Shown in pieces: positions 1-8,094 of a DNA stretch of 64,000 nt. The position numbers and the translations under genes are program-made. Source of the stretch: Planomonospora sp. ID82291. Lineage in GTDB: Bacteria; Actinomycetota; Actinomycetes; Streptosporangiales; Streptosporangiaceae. Location: assembly GCF_015711645.1 (NCBI RefSeq), contig NZ_JABTEX010000001.1, positions 2,170,001 to 2,234,000 of the forward strand. The letters are read 5' to 3'. Each line of letters begins with the position of its first letter. Position 1 is the first letter of the stretch. The notes beneath the pieces were generated by a model. The model ran no database searches. It was not told the origin of the DNA and saw nothing but the letters and a program-made list of their open reading frames with translations.

Positions 1-1
1 C

Positions 2-328
2 CGGATGGCCAAGGACCAGGACCTGCCGGTCAACCCGCTGCGCATCGCGGGGGCCTGCGGGCGGCTGATGTGCTGCCTGAAGTACGAGCACCCGCTCTAC
101 GTCGAGGCGCACAAGACGATGCCCCGGCTCGGTCTGAAGGTCGACACGCCGGAGGGCTCGGGGACCGTGGTGGGGCGCAACGTCCCCTCGGACGCGGTCG
201 TGGTCCGCCTGGACGACGGCGGGCGCCGCTGCGCCTGCCCGTCCGCCTCGGTCTGCTCGCCGCGCAAGCAGCACGACGCGACGTACGGCGGAGCGGTCGC
301 GGTCGCGGAGGCCGGTCCGGAGGGCTGA
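2..328 (+). CDS. PSP1/RicT-family protein, C-terminal part (cut by window edge)
   Basis: This is the 3' end of a gene that begins before the window; the Met at position 5 is probably internal. The protein contains the PSP1-domain stretch NPLRIAGACGRLMCCLKYE, with the paired Cys typical of YaaT/RicT proteins. In Bacillus these form an iron-sulfur-containing complex (RicA-RicF-RicT) that affects RNase Y activity and phosphorelays; in actinobacteria the role is less clear. A further Cys pair (RRCACP) follows, and the last 30 residues are low-complexity Ala/Gly/Glu. The family call is firm, the function here is not. Confidence 0.85.
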   Translation, partial: RMAKDQDLPVNPLRIAGACGRLMCCLKYEHPLYVEAHKTMPRLGLKVDTPEGSGTVVGRNVPSDAVVVRLDDGGRRCACPSASVCSPRKQHDATYGGAVAVAEAGPEG

Positions 329-521
329 CCGGGGCGGCTCGCCGTACGGGTACGAGGGTTGACCTGGGCGGCGACCCGCCACGGGTCCGCGGGGCTGATC
401 GGGGCGGATCGCCGTACGGGTCCGGGGAGCCGACCGGGGTGGTGCGCCGACCGGGGTGGTGCGCCGTACGGGCGGGGAAATCCGGTTGCCCGCGGAAACG
501 GCGGCTCGCCATGCTTCGGTC

Positions 522-1286
522 ATGAGATTCGCGGTCATCGGGGACATCCACGCCGACTTCACCCTGGCCGACGCGATGATCCGGCGGCACGCGGGTCCCG
601 TCGATGCGATCTTCAGCGTCGGGGACGCCGAGCCGAACCGCGACGAGGCCGAGAGCCTGGGCGTGGCCGGTCCGGCCAAGTACCGCAAGGTCGGGGACTT
701 CCCGCGGTTCGCCGCGGGCCTGCAGGAGATGAGCGCCCCGGTGTACTTCATCGGCGGCAACCACGAGCCCTGGCCGGCGCTCGACGAGCACGGTCCCGGC
801 GAGTGGGCGCCCGGCTTCCACTTCCTGGGGCGCTCCGGTGTGGCGGAGATCGGCGGGCTCCGGGTCGCGTTCCTGTCCGGGATCTACTCGCGGCACTTCA
901 GCGAGCCGGCGCAGCCGCCCGCGGTCGACCCGGAGCGGCTGAAGGAGTACGGCTACTTCACCCGGCCGCACGTCGACCACCTCCTCCGCCAGGCTCGCGA
1001 CCGGCGGATCGACCTGCTGATCACCCACGACTGGCCCGCAGGTCTGGCCTACCGCCACCACGGCAAGGCGGCCGTGGGCTGCGACCGCATCCGCGCGCTG
1101 ACCGACGCCCTCAATCCGCAGGTGCACGTCTGCGGCCACATGCACGTGCCGTACCGGGAGCGGATCGGCGCGACGGACGTGGTCTGCCTGTCCCAGGTGC
1201 GGCACGGCACCGCCCCGGCGGACACGGTGGCGGTCCTCGAACTCACGGCGGACGGGGTGCTGCGGGAGGCCGCCCCCGCGGGGTGA
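522..1286 (+). CDS. Metallophosphoesterase (calcineurin-like)
   Basis: A 254-residue soluble protein. It carries the metallophosphoesterase blocks in order: GDIH at residues 7-10, GD at 34-35, GGNHE at 78-82, THDWP in the middle, and GHMH near the C-terminus. These residues bind the two metal ions in this fold. The substrate cannot be told; the family includes protein phosphatases, nucleases and cyclic-nucleotide phosphodiesterases. The reading frame stays open upstream to 456, but the family begins directly with the first beta strand (MRFAVIGDIH), so I take the ATG at 522. The gene follows the RicT-like gene by about 190 bases that show no feature. Confidence 0.85.
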   Translation: MRFAVIGDIHADFTLADAMIRRHAGPVDAIFSVGDAEPNRDEAESLGVAGPAKYRKVGDFPRFAAGLQEMSAPVYFIGGNHEPWPALDEHGPGEWAPGFHFLGRSGVAEIGGLRVAFLSGIYSRHFSEPAQPPAVDPERLKEYGYFTRPHVDHLLRQARDRRIDLLITHDWPAGLAYRHHGKAAVGCDRIRALTDALNPQVHVCGHMHVPYRERIGATDVVCLSQVRHGTAPADTVAVLELTADGVLREAAPAG

Positions 1287-1359
1287 GCGGTGCCGGGAAG
1301 CGCGCGGTCGGTACGGCGGCGGCTCCGGGCTTCCCGCGACCGGCCGCCCGCCTGCGGCT

Positions 1360-1887
1360 CTAACCGTCGAGCTCGACGACTCCGATGACGTCGGACACCG
1401 CGATGGTGCCGCCTCCGGGAGCGTCGCGGTGCCACCTCGAATCGAGGGAGACCGCGCGGTTGTCGCCCTCGATCCACAACCGTCCGGCGGGGACCGTCAC
1501 CGGGCCGAAAGGGTTCTGGCGGACATCCGGGGACAGGTAGCGCTCTTCGAGAGGGGTGCCGTTCAGCAGCTGCCGCCCGTCCGCGTCGCAGCACTGGACG
1601 AAGCTCCCCGGGACACCGATGACGCGCTGGAGGATCGAGCCGTCGATCCCCCACTGGGCCGCGTTGAAGACGACGATGTCACCGACCTTCGGTGCGTAGC
1701 CGCCGCGGACCGTCCTGACGGTCACCAGGCTGTTCTTCTTGATCGTGGGCTCCATCGACTCGCCGACCGCGCGGATGACCTCCTTGCCGGAGGCCTTGGA
1801 GATCAGGCGGTCTGCCATGAAGCCGCAACCTGACAGCGCTGTGACCAGGGGAACGACGAGCAGGAGGGGGAGCCGGAGGCGGATCAT
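1360..1887 (-). CDS. Signal peptidase I-like lipoprotein lacking the catalytic lysine
   Basis: A 175-residue protein with the S26 (type I signal peptidase) core. Box B is GESMEPT with the nucleophile Ser44, a GDIVVF strand follows, then QRVIGVPG, and the GDNRAVSLDSR box lies at 141-151. In bacterial enzymes the residue before RVIG is the general-base Lys; here the codon is CAG, so it is Gln87. The N-terminus ends in a clear lipobox, LSGC with Cys21, instead of the usual membrane anchor. The start at 1887 gives this signal peptide; the longer frame would run across the tRNA region. It may be a non-proteolytic relative or use different chemistry. Fold certain, activity doubtful. Confidence 0.8.
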   Translation of the reverse strand: MIRLRLPLLLVVPLVTALSGCGFMADRLISKASGKEVIRAVGESMEPTIKKNSLVTVRTVRGGYAPKVGDIVVFNAAQWGIDGSILQRVIGVPGSFVQCCDADGRQLLNGTPLEERYLSPDVRQNPFGPVTVPAGRLWIEGDNRAVSLDSRWHRDAPGGGTIAVSDVIGVVELDG

Positions 1888-2030
1888 CGTGACATTATCG
1901 GAGCAATCGTTTCCAGGGGACAGGGCGGCCCCCGCCGGGAGCGGTCGTGCCCTGATCGGGTGATCCGGGGGCGCGGGGACCCTCCGGGACCGTGTAGACT
2001 TCCGTAAGCCATGCGGCACACGCGTGGCAC

Positions 2031-2107
2031 GCCGCCTTAGCTCAGTCGGCCAGAGCACTTCACTCGTAATGAAGGGGTCTGGGGTTCGATTCCCCAAGGC
2101 GGCTCCA
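2031..2107 (+). tRNA. tRNA-Thr (anticodon CGT), CCA encoded
   Basis: A full cloverleaf can be drawn. The acceptor stem GCCGCCT (2031-2037) pairs with AGGCGGC (2097-2103). The anticodon stem CTTCA/TGAAG encloses the loop CTCGTAA, giving anticodon CGT. The T arm contains GGTTCGATTCC. Discriminator T and an encoded CCA follow. It reads ACG threonine codons, which are frequent in such GC-rich genomes. A strong hairpin terminator follows immediately. Confidence 0.96.
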
Positions 2108-2112
2108 GGCCA

Positions 2113-2143
2113 GAGGCCCCCACCGGTTCCCGGTGGGGGCCTC
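2113..2143 (+). terminator. Intrinsic terminator of tRNA-Thr
   Basis: A perfect 14-bp stem (2113-2126 with 2130-2143) closes a 3-base loop just after the encoded CCA. There is no T-run, as is common in high-GC actinobacteria. Confidence 0.85.
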
Positions 2144-2262
2144 TCGTCGTTGCCCTGCTGACAGGCGGATCGCGTCGGCTTATCGGCGGTCTGCGCATCG
2201 AAGATCTGTGCGCGGCCCCGAACCGATCGCGCGGGACCGCTCCGCGCCGCTCCGGCGGATTT

Positions 2263-3000
2263 CTAGCGCTCCCTGTCCGGATCGTTGAACGTAGCGATCG
2301 GCCGACCGGTTCTGGCATCGAGCATCGTCACGCACTCCGGCCTGACGAACCCCCAACCGTAGTCTCCGTCCAGGACCACGAGTGCTCCGCCGTCGAGTGT
2401 CCGGAAGCGGTAGTTGACCTCCCCGGAACGGCGGCCTATCTGCTCATCGGCGTGGGCCGGGTCTCGGAACGCTCCGTGAGTGAACTTCGTCCCCGAGAAG
2501 TAGTTGTAGTAGAGCCTGCAGTCCTTCCCCTGCCCGGTCGCCACCCTGGTGGGAACCCCGCTGTGCTTCTTGGTGCCCGCCGGTGCGCTGAACCCGGTGC
2601 CGATTCGGGTGCGCTGCCAGATCGCGCGTGCGGTGGCCATCGAGCAACTGTCCGGACGGCTTCCGGTGTGTCCGCCCCGGGCGCTCAGGTGAATCCAACC
2701 GCACATGTTGACTCCGGAGCCCCGGAGGCGACCGTAGGCGTGGTTCTTCTGAGCGGTTCCCGACTGGATGAAGTCGGATCCGGACATCACCCGGCCGATG
2801 TAGTAGCCGAATGGGCGGTTCGCTATCCGGGCACCGGCTCCCAGCTCGTCCTTACCCTCGTTGGGACTGGGGATGGCGCCGTCCTCGACCGTGTACGCCG
2901 TTCCGGCGACGGCCGCGAAGGCCGGGAGGAGGGCCAGAGCGACGCTCGCGACGACTGCGGGCGCCGTACGGCGGAGCATGCGGGAACCGGTTGGTCTCAT
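2263..3000 (-). CDS. Secreted SH3-like protein A, function unknown
   Basis: 245 residues, not recognised as a named family. A Sec signal peptide covers residues 1-32 (basic start, hydrophobic core, cleavage near AVA-G). The mature part is rich in Gly, Tyr and Arg, has five Cys, and contains GYYIGRVMSGS early and GALVVLDGDYGWGFVRPEC late. The latter resembles ALVLDYGRKDRPNWGF followed by Cys in the neighbouring gene, so the two are probably paralogues with an SH3-like fold. The start at 3000 has a GGAAAGAG ribosome site; the frame is open to 3132 but the signal peptide fixes the start. It lies 56 bases behind 3057-3788, probably in one operon. Confidence 0.75.
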   Translation of the reverse strand: MRPTGSRMLRRTAPAVVASVALALLPAFAAVAGTAYTVEDGAIPSPNEGKDELGAGARIANRPFGYYIGRVMSGSDFIQSGTAQKNHAYGRLRGSGVNMCGWIHLSARGGHTGSRPDSCSMATARAIWQRTRIGTGFSAPAGTKKHSGVPTRVATGQGKDCRLYYNYFSGTKFTHGAFRDPAHADEQIGRRSGEVNYRFRTLDGGALVVLDGDYGWGFVRPECVTMLDARTGRPIATFNDPDRER

Positions 3001-3056
3001 GTCTCTTTCCGGAGGTTTCTGATGGTCGGTGTTCACGGCAGGCTGCGGCGCGGTGG

Positions 3057-3788
3057 TCAGAGGCACGCCGGGAGGTGCATCGCCTCGATGTAGCCCCATC
3101 GTCCGGTGACGGGCGCGTAACCGAGGACCCACTGCTCGGGGTTGTGGCGGCCGCAGGTCGGCCGGGTGAGGTAGAACGCGTCACCGGCGCGCACGTTTCC
3201 GATCACGAAGGACGCGGGGGCGCTGCGGTAGGAGCCGACCGACCCGACCTGGATGGGGGTGCCGTGGTGCGTCGCGGGGTGCGGGGCGCTGATGGGGACG
3301 GGTTTCACCTGTCCGTGGCCTCCGATGGCCTGCAGGTCCGGCAGCGGGGTGCCCCGGTCGCCCTGGCTGCGGGCGGACGGGTCGCCCAGGCACGACTTGG
3401 CGATGAAGCCCCAGTTCGGGCGGTCTTTCCTGCCGTAGTCGAGGACCAGCGCGTAGTCCTTGTAGGTGTAGCGGACCCCTACGGCCTCGCCGGCCTTCTT
3501 GCCCCAGGCGCGCTGCGGCACCTCCGGCTTCGGGTAGTTCTCGTGGATCGGGCAGTCGCGCTGCAGGGTGGTCCGGTGGGTGTAGTGCGTCTCCGCCTCC
3601 TTGGCGGCCGAGGTCTCCGCCACCGCTGCACCGGAGGCGAGCAGAGGGGCGACGCACCCGGCCAGGAGGAGGGTCCAGCGGGTGATGCCCCACCGGCCGG
3701 CTGCGCCCTTCCCGCTCCACCGGGTCCGGGCTTCTTCCCGTGTTCCTCCGACGGGGAGTTCCTGCTGCAAGGTTCGCTCCTTCGGCAT
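3057..3788 (-). CDS. Secreted SH3-like protein B, function unknown
   Basis: 243 residues. A long basic N-region precedes a hydrophobic segment at 38-57 ending AVA-E, so it is exported or membrane-tethered. Two segments look like SH3-type repeats: YALVLDYGRKDRPNWGFIAKSC in the middle and GRWGYIEAMHLPAC at the very end. Both place an aromatic after Trp-Gly and a Cys several residues later. The same ending (HGWVDSAYLEPRC) closes the divergent membrane HTH protein at 3989. No catalytic motif is visible, and ligand binding in the cell wall is a guess. First gene of a probable two-gene operon; no good ribosome site precedes the chosen start. Confidence 0.7.
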   Translation of the reverse strand: MPKERTLQQELPVGGTREEARTRWSGKGAAGRWGITRWTLLLAGCVAPLLASGAAVAETSAAKEAETHYTHRTTLQRDCPIHENYPKPEVPQRAWGKKAGEAVGVRYTYKDYALVLDYGRKDRPNWGFIAKSCLGDPSARSQGDRGTPLPDLQAIGGHGQVKPVPISAPHPATHHGTPIQVGSVGSYRSAPASFVIGNVRAGDAFYLTRPTCGRHNPEQWVLGYAPVTGRWGYIEAMHLPACL

Positions 3789-3958
3789 GTCGTCCGCGCC
3801 AGGCGGACATGAGTATGTCTCCGAATGGGATTCGAGATCACTTCTTCGATCCCCCAGCATTCTTCGAGGCGCCGGGCCGCGGCGGAAGGACTTTCATTGA
3901 GAAAATATAGAAAATCATGAAAACGGATGAAAGCGCTGATAACCTGGGCAAACAGGCT

Positions 3959-3974
3959 CAATGATCGGTCATTG
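3959..3974. promoter_or_regulatory. Inverted repeat in the divergent promoter region
   Basis: CAATGA-TCGG-TCATTG, a perfect 6-bp inverted repeat with a 4-base centre, lies 15 bases before the HTH gene start. The surrounding 100 bases are unusually AT-rich for this genome. It is a plausible operator for the adjacent HTH protein; that is inference only. Confidence 0.45.
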
Positions 3975-3988
3975 CGGGTAGTGGTTAA

Positions 3989-4762
3989 ATGGGCGAAATG
4001 GACAAAAGAGTGGAAATCCGAGAGGTTTCGCCCTCGACTCGAGCCCTCCCGTCGGGAGAGGAGATCAGAAGGAGTCGAGAGGCTGTCGGCATGACCCTGA
4101 AGGACATGGTCCGGGAGCTCGGACGAGCCGGGGTGAAGATGTCCGTGCCGACGCTCTCACGCAGCGAGTCGGGTGCCCGTGCCTTCAAGCGGGCCGAGGC
4201 CGAGGCCATCGCGGGCGTGCTCGCGGAGAGGGAGGCGGTCTCCCATCCGCCCGCGTACGGCGAGGACGGCGCCGACGCCGCCGGAGATCCCGGGCCGCCG
4301 GCTCCGGAGGGGCGGGCGACCGGGGGCGGCTCCGGCGCATCCGGGCGATGGCGCGAGCGGCTCCCCGCGTCCGTCCGGAAACCCCTCGGCCGCCACGCCC
4401 GGGCGCTCCGCCTCGGCGGCTTTCTCGGCGTTCTGGTGGCCGCCGCAATGGCGCTCCTGCAGAGTCCCCTCCTGTCGGGGAGCACCGTCGCCCCGGCGCC
4501 TTCCCCGCGGCCCGAGGCCCACCGGCCCGAGGCCCACCGGCCCGAGGCCCACCGGCCCTCGGCGCCCGGCTGTGAGCGCTACCGTGTCGCGGCCCGTGAC
4601 CTGTGGCTGCGCAACCGGTACGGCAGAGGCCTCGTGGAACTGCCGCAGGACACGGAACTCATCCGTTCGGGCCGACGGAACGCGGCCGGCCACTGGGAGG
4701 TGACGACGGCCGACGGCAGGCACGGGTGGGTCGATTCCGCGTACCTGGAACCACGGTGCTGA
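3989..4762 (+). CDS. Membrane-anchored HTH protein with extracellular SH3-like domain
   Basis: 257 residues in four parts. Residues 23-82 form an XRE-like helix-turn-helix region (GEEIRRSREAVGMTLKDM then VPTLSRSESG). Residues 83-140 are a Gly/Pro-rich linker. Residues 143-160 form one membrane helix. An outer part holds PEAHR repeats (three exact 15-base copies at 4511-4555) and an SH3-like domain at 195-257 ending HGWVDSAYLEPRC. The architecture recalls RodZ (cytoplasmic HTH, one TM, external beta domain) but the outer domain differs. It faces the operon of two secreted SH3-like proteins across a shared promoter region, so it may sense the wall and control them. ATG at 3998 is an alternative start. 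Confidence 0.75.
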   Translation: MGEMDKRVEIREVSPSTRALPSGEEIRRSREAVGMTLKDMVRELGRAGVKMSVPTLSRSESGARAFKRAEAEAIAGVLAEREAVSHPPAYGEDGADAAGDPGPPAPEGRATGGGSGASGRWRERLPASVRKPLGRHARALRLGGFLGVLVAAAMALLQSPLLSGSTVAPAPSPRPEAHRPEAHRPEAHRPSAPGCERYRVAARDLWLRNRYGRGLVELPQDTELIRSGRRNAAGHWEVTTADGRHGWVDSAYLEPRC

Positions 4763-4797
4763 AGCCCGGCCCCGTCCGCCTGGGGTCGTCACCGAGC

Positions 4798-4840
4798 GGT
4801 GCGGCACGCCCCTCGCCGACGGGGAGGGGCGTGCCGCACC
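4798..4840. terminator. Bidirectional terminator between convergent genes
   Basis: A perfect 17-bp stem (4798-4814 with 4824-4840) encloses a 9-base loop between the ends of the convergent genes at 4762 and 4855. Confidence 0.85.
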
Positions 4841-4854
4841 GACGGGCCGGGGCG

Positions 4855-5253
4855 TCACCGCCGGCGCAGCCCCAGGTGGTGGAGCTCGGCGAAGCCGGCG
4901 ACCGCGAGGGCCTGGGCCACGATGAGGGCGACGCCGAGCGGGTTGGGCTCGACCCAGCCGGTGAACAGCAGCGCGATGCTGTCGACGGTCCACAGCACGT
5001 TGATCGCGATCACCGCCTGGACGCCCCGCACGGGAGGAACCGGACGGGTCGCCAGGTAGGCGAGGAACGCGGTGATCGGCAGCAGGACGATCCCGGCCCA
5101 GCGGAGCAGCGGCTCGGGGAGGTCGAGCAGGCCGGCCAGCGGGGTCGCGGCGGCGGCCAGGAGGATCCCGAACCCTCCGGTGAGGAGCGTGTCGGCCTGC
5201 AGCGCCCTGGTCAGGAAGGGGGTGCTGCGGGTGGGAGCGGTGGTCGCGGTCAT
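4855..5253 (-). CDS. Small four-helix membrane protein, function unknown
   Basis: 132 residues with four hydrophobic helices (about residues 20-40, 50-66, 76-96 and 100-122) and a short basic end. It resembles small uncharacterised integral membrane proteins of actinobacteria and has no functional motif. The frame is open upstream to 5343, but the ATG at 5253 has a strong AAGGAGA ribosome site and the upstream codons are low-complexity. It shares its orientation with the larger membrane protein at 5385-6752, which lies about 130 bases upstream. Confidence 0.7.
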   Translation of the reverse strand: MTATTAPTRSTPFLTRALQADTLLTGGFGILLAAAATPLAGLLDLPEPLLRWAGIVLLPITAFLAYLATRPVPPVRGVQAVIAINVLWTVDSIALLFTGWVEPNPLGVALIVAQALAVAGFAELHHLGLRRR

Positions 5254-5384
5254 CTGTCTCTCCTTCTGCGGGCATCCGCGGACGCGCCTGTGCGCGTCCG
5301 CGGGTGCCTCTGCGAGTGCGTCGGCTTCCGACGCCCTCAGCACACCGCCTCACCCGCTGCCAACTGCAGACACGGCACTGCCAT

Positions 5385-6752
5385 TCACTGCCGGTTTCCC
5401 GTGCGGAGGTCGTCGGCGACGAGTTTGGCCGCCGCGTTCTGCCAGTTGTAGAGCGTGCGTTCGGGAACCTCGCGGAGGAACCAGTCGAACGCCTGCCGCT
5501 CCTCCGGGCTGAGCCCGTCGCGCCCCGCTCCGCGCCGGTAGGGCCGCAGCCCCCGGACGTACGGGAAGTAGAGCACGTTGTAGAACCGCCACTCCTCGCT
5601 GGTGCCGAACTCGCCGTCCCGGGGCTTGAGCCGCCGGATGCTCTCCAGCAGCAGGTGCCGCAGCTCGGCGGCCCGTTCCAGGGGGCTGTCCCCGGTGATC
5701 CGCTCGTCGATCACCGGCAGGCCGGCGAGCGGGCTGGCGGCGAGCTTGCCCAGGTCGCCGTAGCCCGCCAGGGCGCGCCGCGTCAGGCGGGTGAACTCGG
5801 CCTCGTCCAGCGGCGGCGGGCCCGGCTCGCGGCGGGGCAGCGCCTCTGCGGAGTCCCGCAGCTCGGACCGGTCCCGCCGGATCTCCGGGTCGCCGGGGAA
5901 GGCGATCCGGTCCAGAACCCGGTGCACCGGCCCGGCCAGCGTCTGTACGGCGACGGCCACGGCGACCACACCGAACAGCAGGGCCGCCAGAGCGGGCGTG
6001 GGCCCGCCGAGCACGACGGCCAGGGCGACCTGCCCGCCCGTCGCGACCATCACGACCGCCGCGCCCAGCAGGGAGCGCAGCATGTCGCGCCAGAGCGCCT
6101 CGCCCGCCTGGAACGCGCTGGACATCGCGATGGCCACGCCCAGCAGGCCCATGTCCACGTCGATGGCCAGTACGGCGAGCAGCCCGGCCGGTCCCGGCAG
6201 CGGGAACACCAGCAGCCCCGCGCCCAGCCCGAAGAACAGCGTGGCGACCACCATCAGCGAGCCCACCCGGGGCGGCCTGGCCCGCACCAGCAGCACCAGC
6301 GCCCCGGCCAGCGGCGCCAGCAGCAGCACACCGGTCACCGTCCGCACCGCGGCGTCCGCCTCCGCACCCCGTCCGGAGGCCACCAGCCAGGCGAGGGCGA
6401 GGACCGTGACCGGGACGAGCCCCCGCGACCAGGCCCGGTCCAGCCGCCCGCTCCCGGGGACCAGCGTCAGCACGGCACCGGTCCACAGCAGCACCGGCAG
6501 GTGGATCAGCACGCTCTCGGCCCCGGCCAGCACGCCCTCGATCCCGGCGGGCGCCCCGGCCGGGGCTGCACCCGATGCCTCGGCCCCGGCGCCTTCCAGG
6601 ACGGCGCGCACCTGCCCGACCGCCAGCGCGAGGCCGTAGGCGAGCAGCCCCAGTCCCGCCCGCCGCGGTCCGCGCTCCCGCGGGTCCCGCACGATCACGT
6701 AGCACCCGAGCCACCAGGTCAGCCCGGCCGCGGCCGCGACGGCGAGAAGCAT
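5385..6752 (-). CDS. Polytopic membrane protein with cytoplasmic C-terminal domain
   Basis: 455 residues. The first ~280 are a series of eight or nine hydrophobic helices. The last ~170 are soluble and charged, with an aromatic-rich stretch (EEWRFYNVLYFPYVRGLRPYRR) and EERQAFDWFLREVPERTLYNWQ. I do not recognise the family and see no transporter or kinase motif. The layout, membrane sensor plus soluble end, would suit a signalling or regulatory membrane protein, but this is a guess. The start has an AAAGGGGA ribosome site 7 bases upstream. Confidence 0.65.
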   Translation of the reverse strand: MLLAVAAAAGLTWWLGCYVIVRDPRERGPRRAGLGLLAYGLALAVGQVRAVLEGAGAEASGAAPAGAPAGIEGVLAGAESVLIHLPVLLWTGAVLTLVPGSGRLDRAWSRGLVPVTVLALAWLVASGRGAEADAAVRTVTGVLLLAPLAGALVLLVRARPPRVGSLMVVATLFFGLGAGLLVFPLPGPAGLLAVLAIDVDMGLLGVAIAMSSAFQAGEALWRDMLRSLLGAAVVMVATGGQVALAVVLGGPTPALAALLFGVVAVAVAVQTLAGPVHRVLDRIAFPGDPEIRRDRSELRDSAEALPRREPGPPPLDEAEFTRLTRRALAGYGDLGKLAASPLAGLPVIDERITGDSPLERAAELRHLLLESIRRLKPRDGEFGTSEEWRFYNVLYFPYVRGLRPYRRGAGRDGLSPEERQAFDWFLREVPERTLYNWQNAAAKLVADDLRTGNRQ

Positions 6753-6915
6753 GGACGTCCCCTTTCCCCGCCCGTGAGCGTACCGATCACGGACCTGACG
6801 CCCCGCGGCGGCCGGGTGAGCCCGTGATCCGGCGGTACGCCGTCCGGCCGGGCCCGAGGACCTCTTCGGACGGGCGCCGTCGAGAGGCGGCAGGGCGTCC
6901 CCTGTCCGCCGGATC

Positions 6916-7971
6916 TCAGAGGCCGCGCACCGAGGCGATGGTGAAGGGCCGCCGCGGGGTGCCCTCGCCCAGCGGGCCGCCCCTGTCGAACTGCGAGCGG
7001 ACCACGTACAGCGTCCCGCGGACCCGCACCAGCGTGGTCGGGAGCCGCAGGGCCTCGTCGGCGACCCGCCGCTCCATCCGGGCGGCGGAGCCGTCCGCGG
7101 CGACCCGCCACCGGCTGATGGCGTGGTCGGTGTTGTGGACGGCCCAGAGCCTGCCGTCCTGCAGCTCCAGCCCGTCGGCGTTCAGCAGGTCGCCGCCGTG
7201 CAGGGCGACCCTGGCGACCGCGCCGGAGGCCGGGTCGAGGCGGTAGAGGTCGCCGCCGACCATGTCGGCGGTCAGCAGGTGGCGCCCGGAGGGGTCGGCG
7301 ACGATCCCGTTGAGGCTGAACGCGCCGGGTTCACGCGGATCGAGGACGCCGGTCAGGTCGAAGCGGGGGGTGAGCGTCGCCGTACCGCCGGCCGCCCGGG
7401 AGAGCTGGGCCGGGGTGACGCGGTAGACCACGGCGCGCACGCTGTCGGTCAGGTAGGCGCTCCCGTCCGGGGTGAGGGCGAGGTCGTTGACGAACCTCGG
7501 CTCCTCCCCGGGGACCTCGAAGCGGGCCAGCAGGCGGCGGCTGCGGGTGTCGTACACCGACACCCCGGCGGTGGAGTCGGTCACCCAGAGCCGCCCGGCC
7601 CGGTCCACCTTCAGCCCGTTGGCGGTGTCGCGCCCGTCGGCGCCCGCGGGCAGGAAGACCCGGGCGGTCCGCCGGCCCGGGGTCATCGTGAAGACCGTGC
7701 CGTCGGCGAAGGATCCGGCGTAGAGGTCTCCGGTGCGCGGGTCGACGGCGACGCCCTCGGGGTAGACCCGGTCGCCGGGCAGCTCGTGGGCGGTGGAGAT
7801 CCGGACGCGCGCCTCGGCGGGCGCCGTCACGGCGGGCGCCGCCTCGGAAGGGGCCGTCACGGAGGGGGCCGCCGCGGCCGGTGCCGCGGCGGCACCGGCG
7901 GCGGGGGGCGAGGAGAGCGCCGCGGCGAGGACCGCGGCCGTGATGGCGATGGACTGGCGAACTCGGGACAT
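6916..7971 (-). CDS. Secreted SMP-30/gluconolactonase-like beta-propeller
   Basis: 351 residues. An Ala-rich signal peptide (about 1-30) leads into a low-complexity Ala/Pro/Thr stretch. A six-bladed propeller of the SMP-30/ScyD type follows, with PEGVAVDPRTGDLYAGSF, DTANGLKVDRAGRLWVTDS, FVNDLALTPDGSAYLTDS and SLNGIVADPSG as successive blades. Members bind calcium and act as lactonases or have unknown roles; no substrate can be assigned. The reading frame stays open far upstream to 9261, but the signal peptide and a GGAGAGG ribosome site fix the start at 7971. It is divergent from a MarR gene, which probably controls it. Confidence 0.8.
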   Translation of the reverse strand: MSRVRQSIAITAAVLAAALSSPPAAGAAAAPAAAAPSVTAPSEAAPAVTAPAEARVRISTAHELPGDRVYPEGVAVDPRTGDLYAGSFADGTVFTMTPGRRTARVFLPAGADGRDTANGLKVDRAGRLWVTDSTAGVSVYDTRSRRLLARFEVPGEEPRFVNDLALTPDGSAYLTDSVRAVVYRVTPAQLSRAAGGTATLTPRFDLTGVLDPREPGAFSLNGIVADPSGRHLLTADMVGGDLYRLDPASGAVARVALHGGDLLNADGLELQDGRLWAVHNTDHAISRWRVAADGSAARMERRVADEALRLPTTLVRVRGTLYVVRSQFDRGGPLGEGTPRRPFTIASVRGL

Positions 7972-8050
7972 GCTGCCTCTCCGTCCGACTGTTCCCGGCT
8001 TTATGAGAACACTAAGGATGATGTGCATCGATAAGCTAGTTAGAACTCTA

Positions 8051-8072
8051 ATGTTCGTCAACAAGCGAACGT
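8051..8072. promoter_or_regulatory. Probable MarR operator
   Basis: The imperfect inverted repeat ATGTTCG-N8-CGAACGT lies in an AT-rich gap between the divergent SMP-30 gene and the MarR gene. Position and symmetry fit an autoregulatory MarR site. Confidence 0.45.
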
Positions 8073-8094
8073 TCCCGGCCGTTAGCATGCACGG

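Noticed and set aside
2040-2097. N-terminal extension of the signal-peptidase-like gene across the tRNA
   Set aside because: The extension is antisense to tRNA-Thr and the lipoprotein signal begins at 1887.
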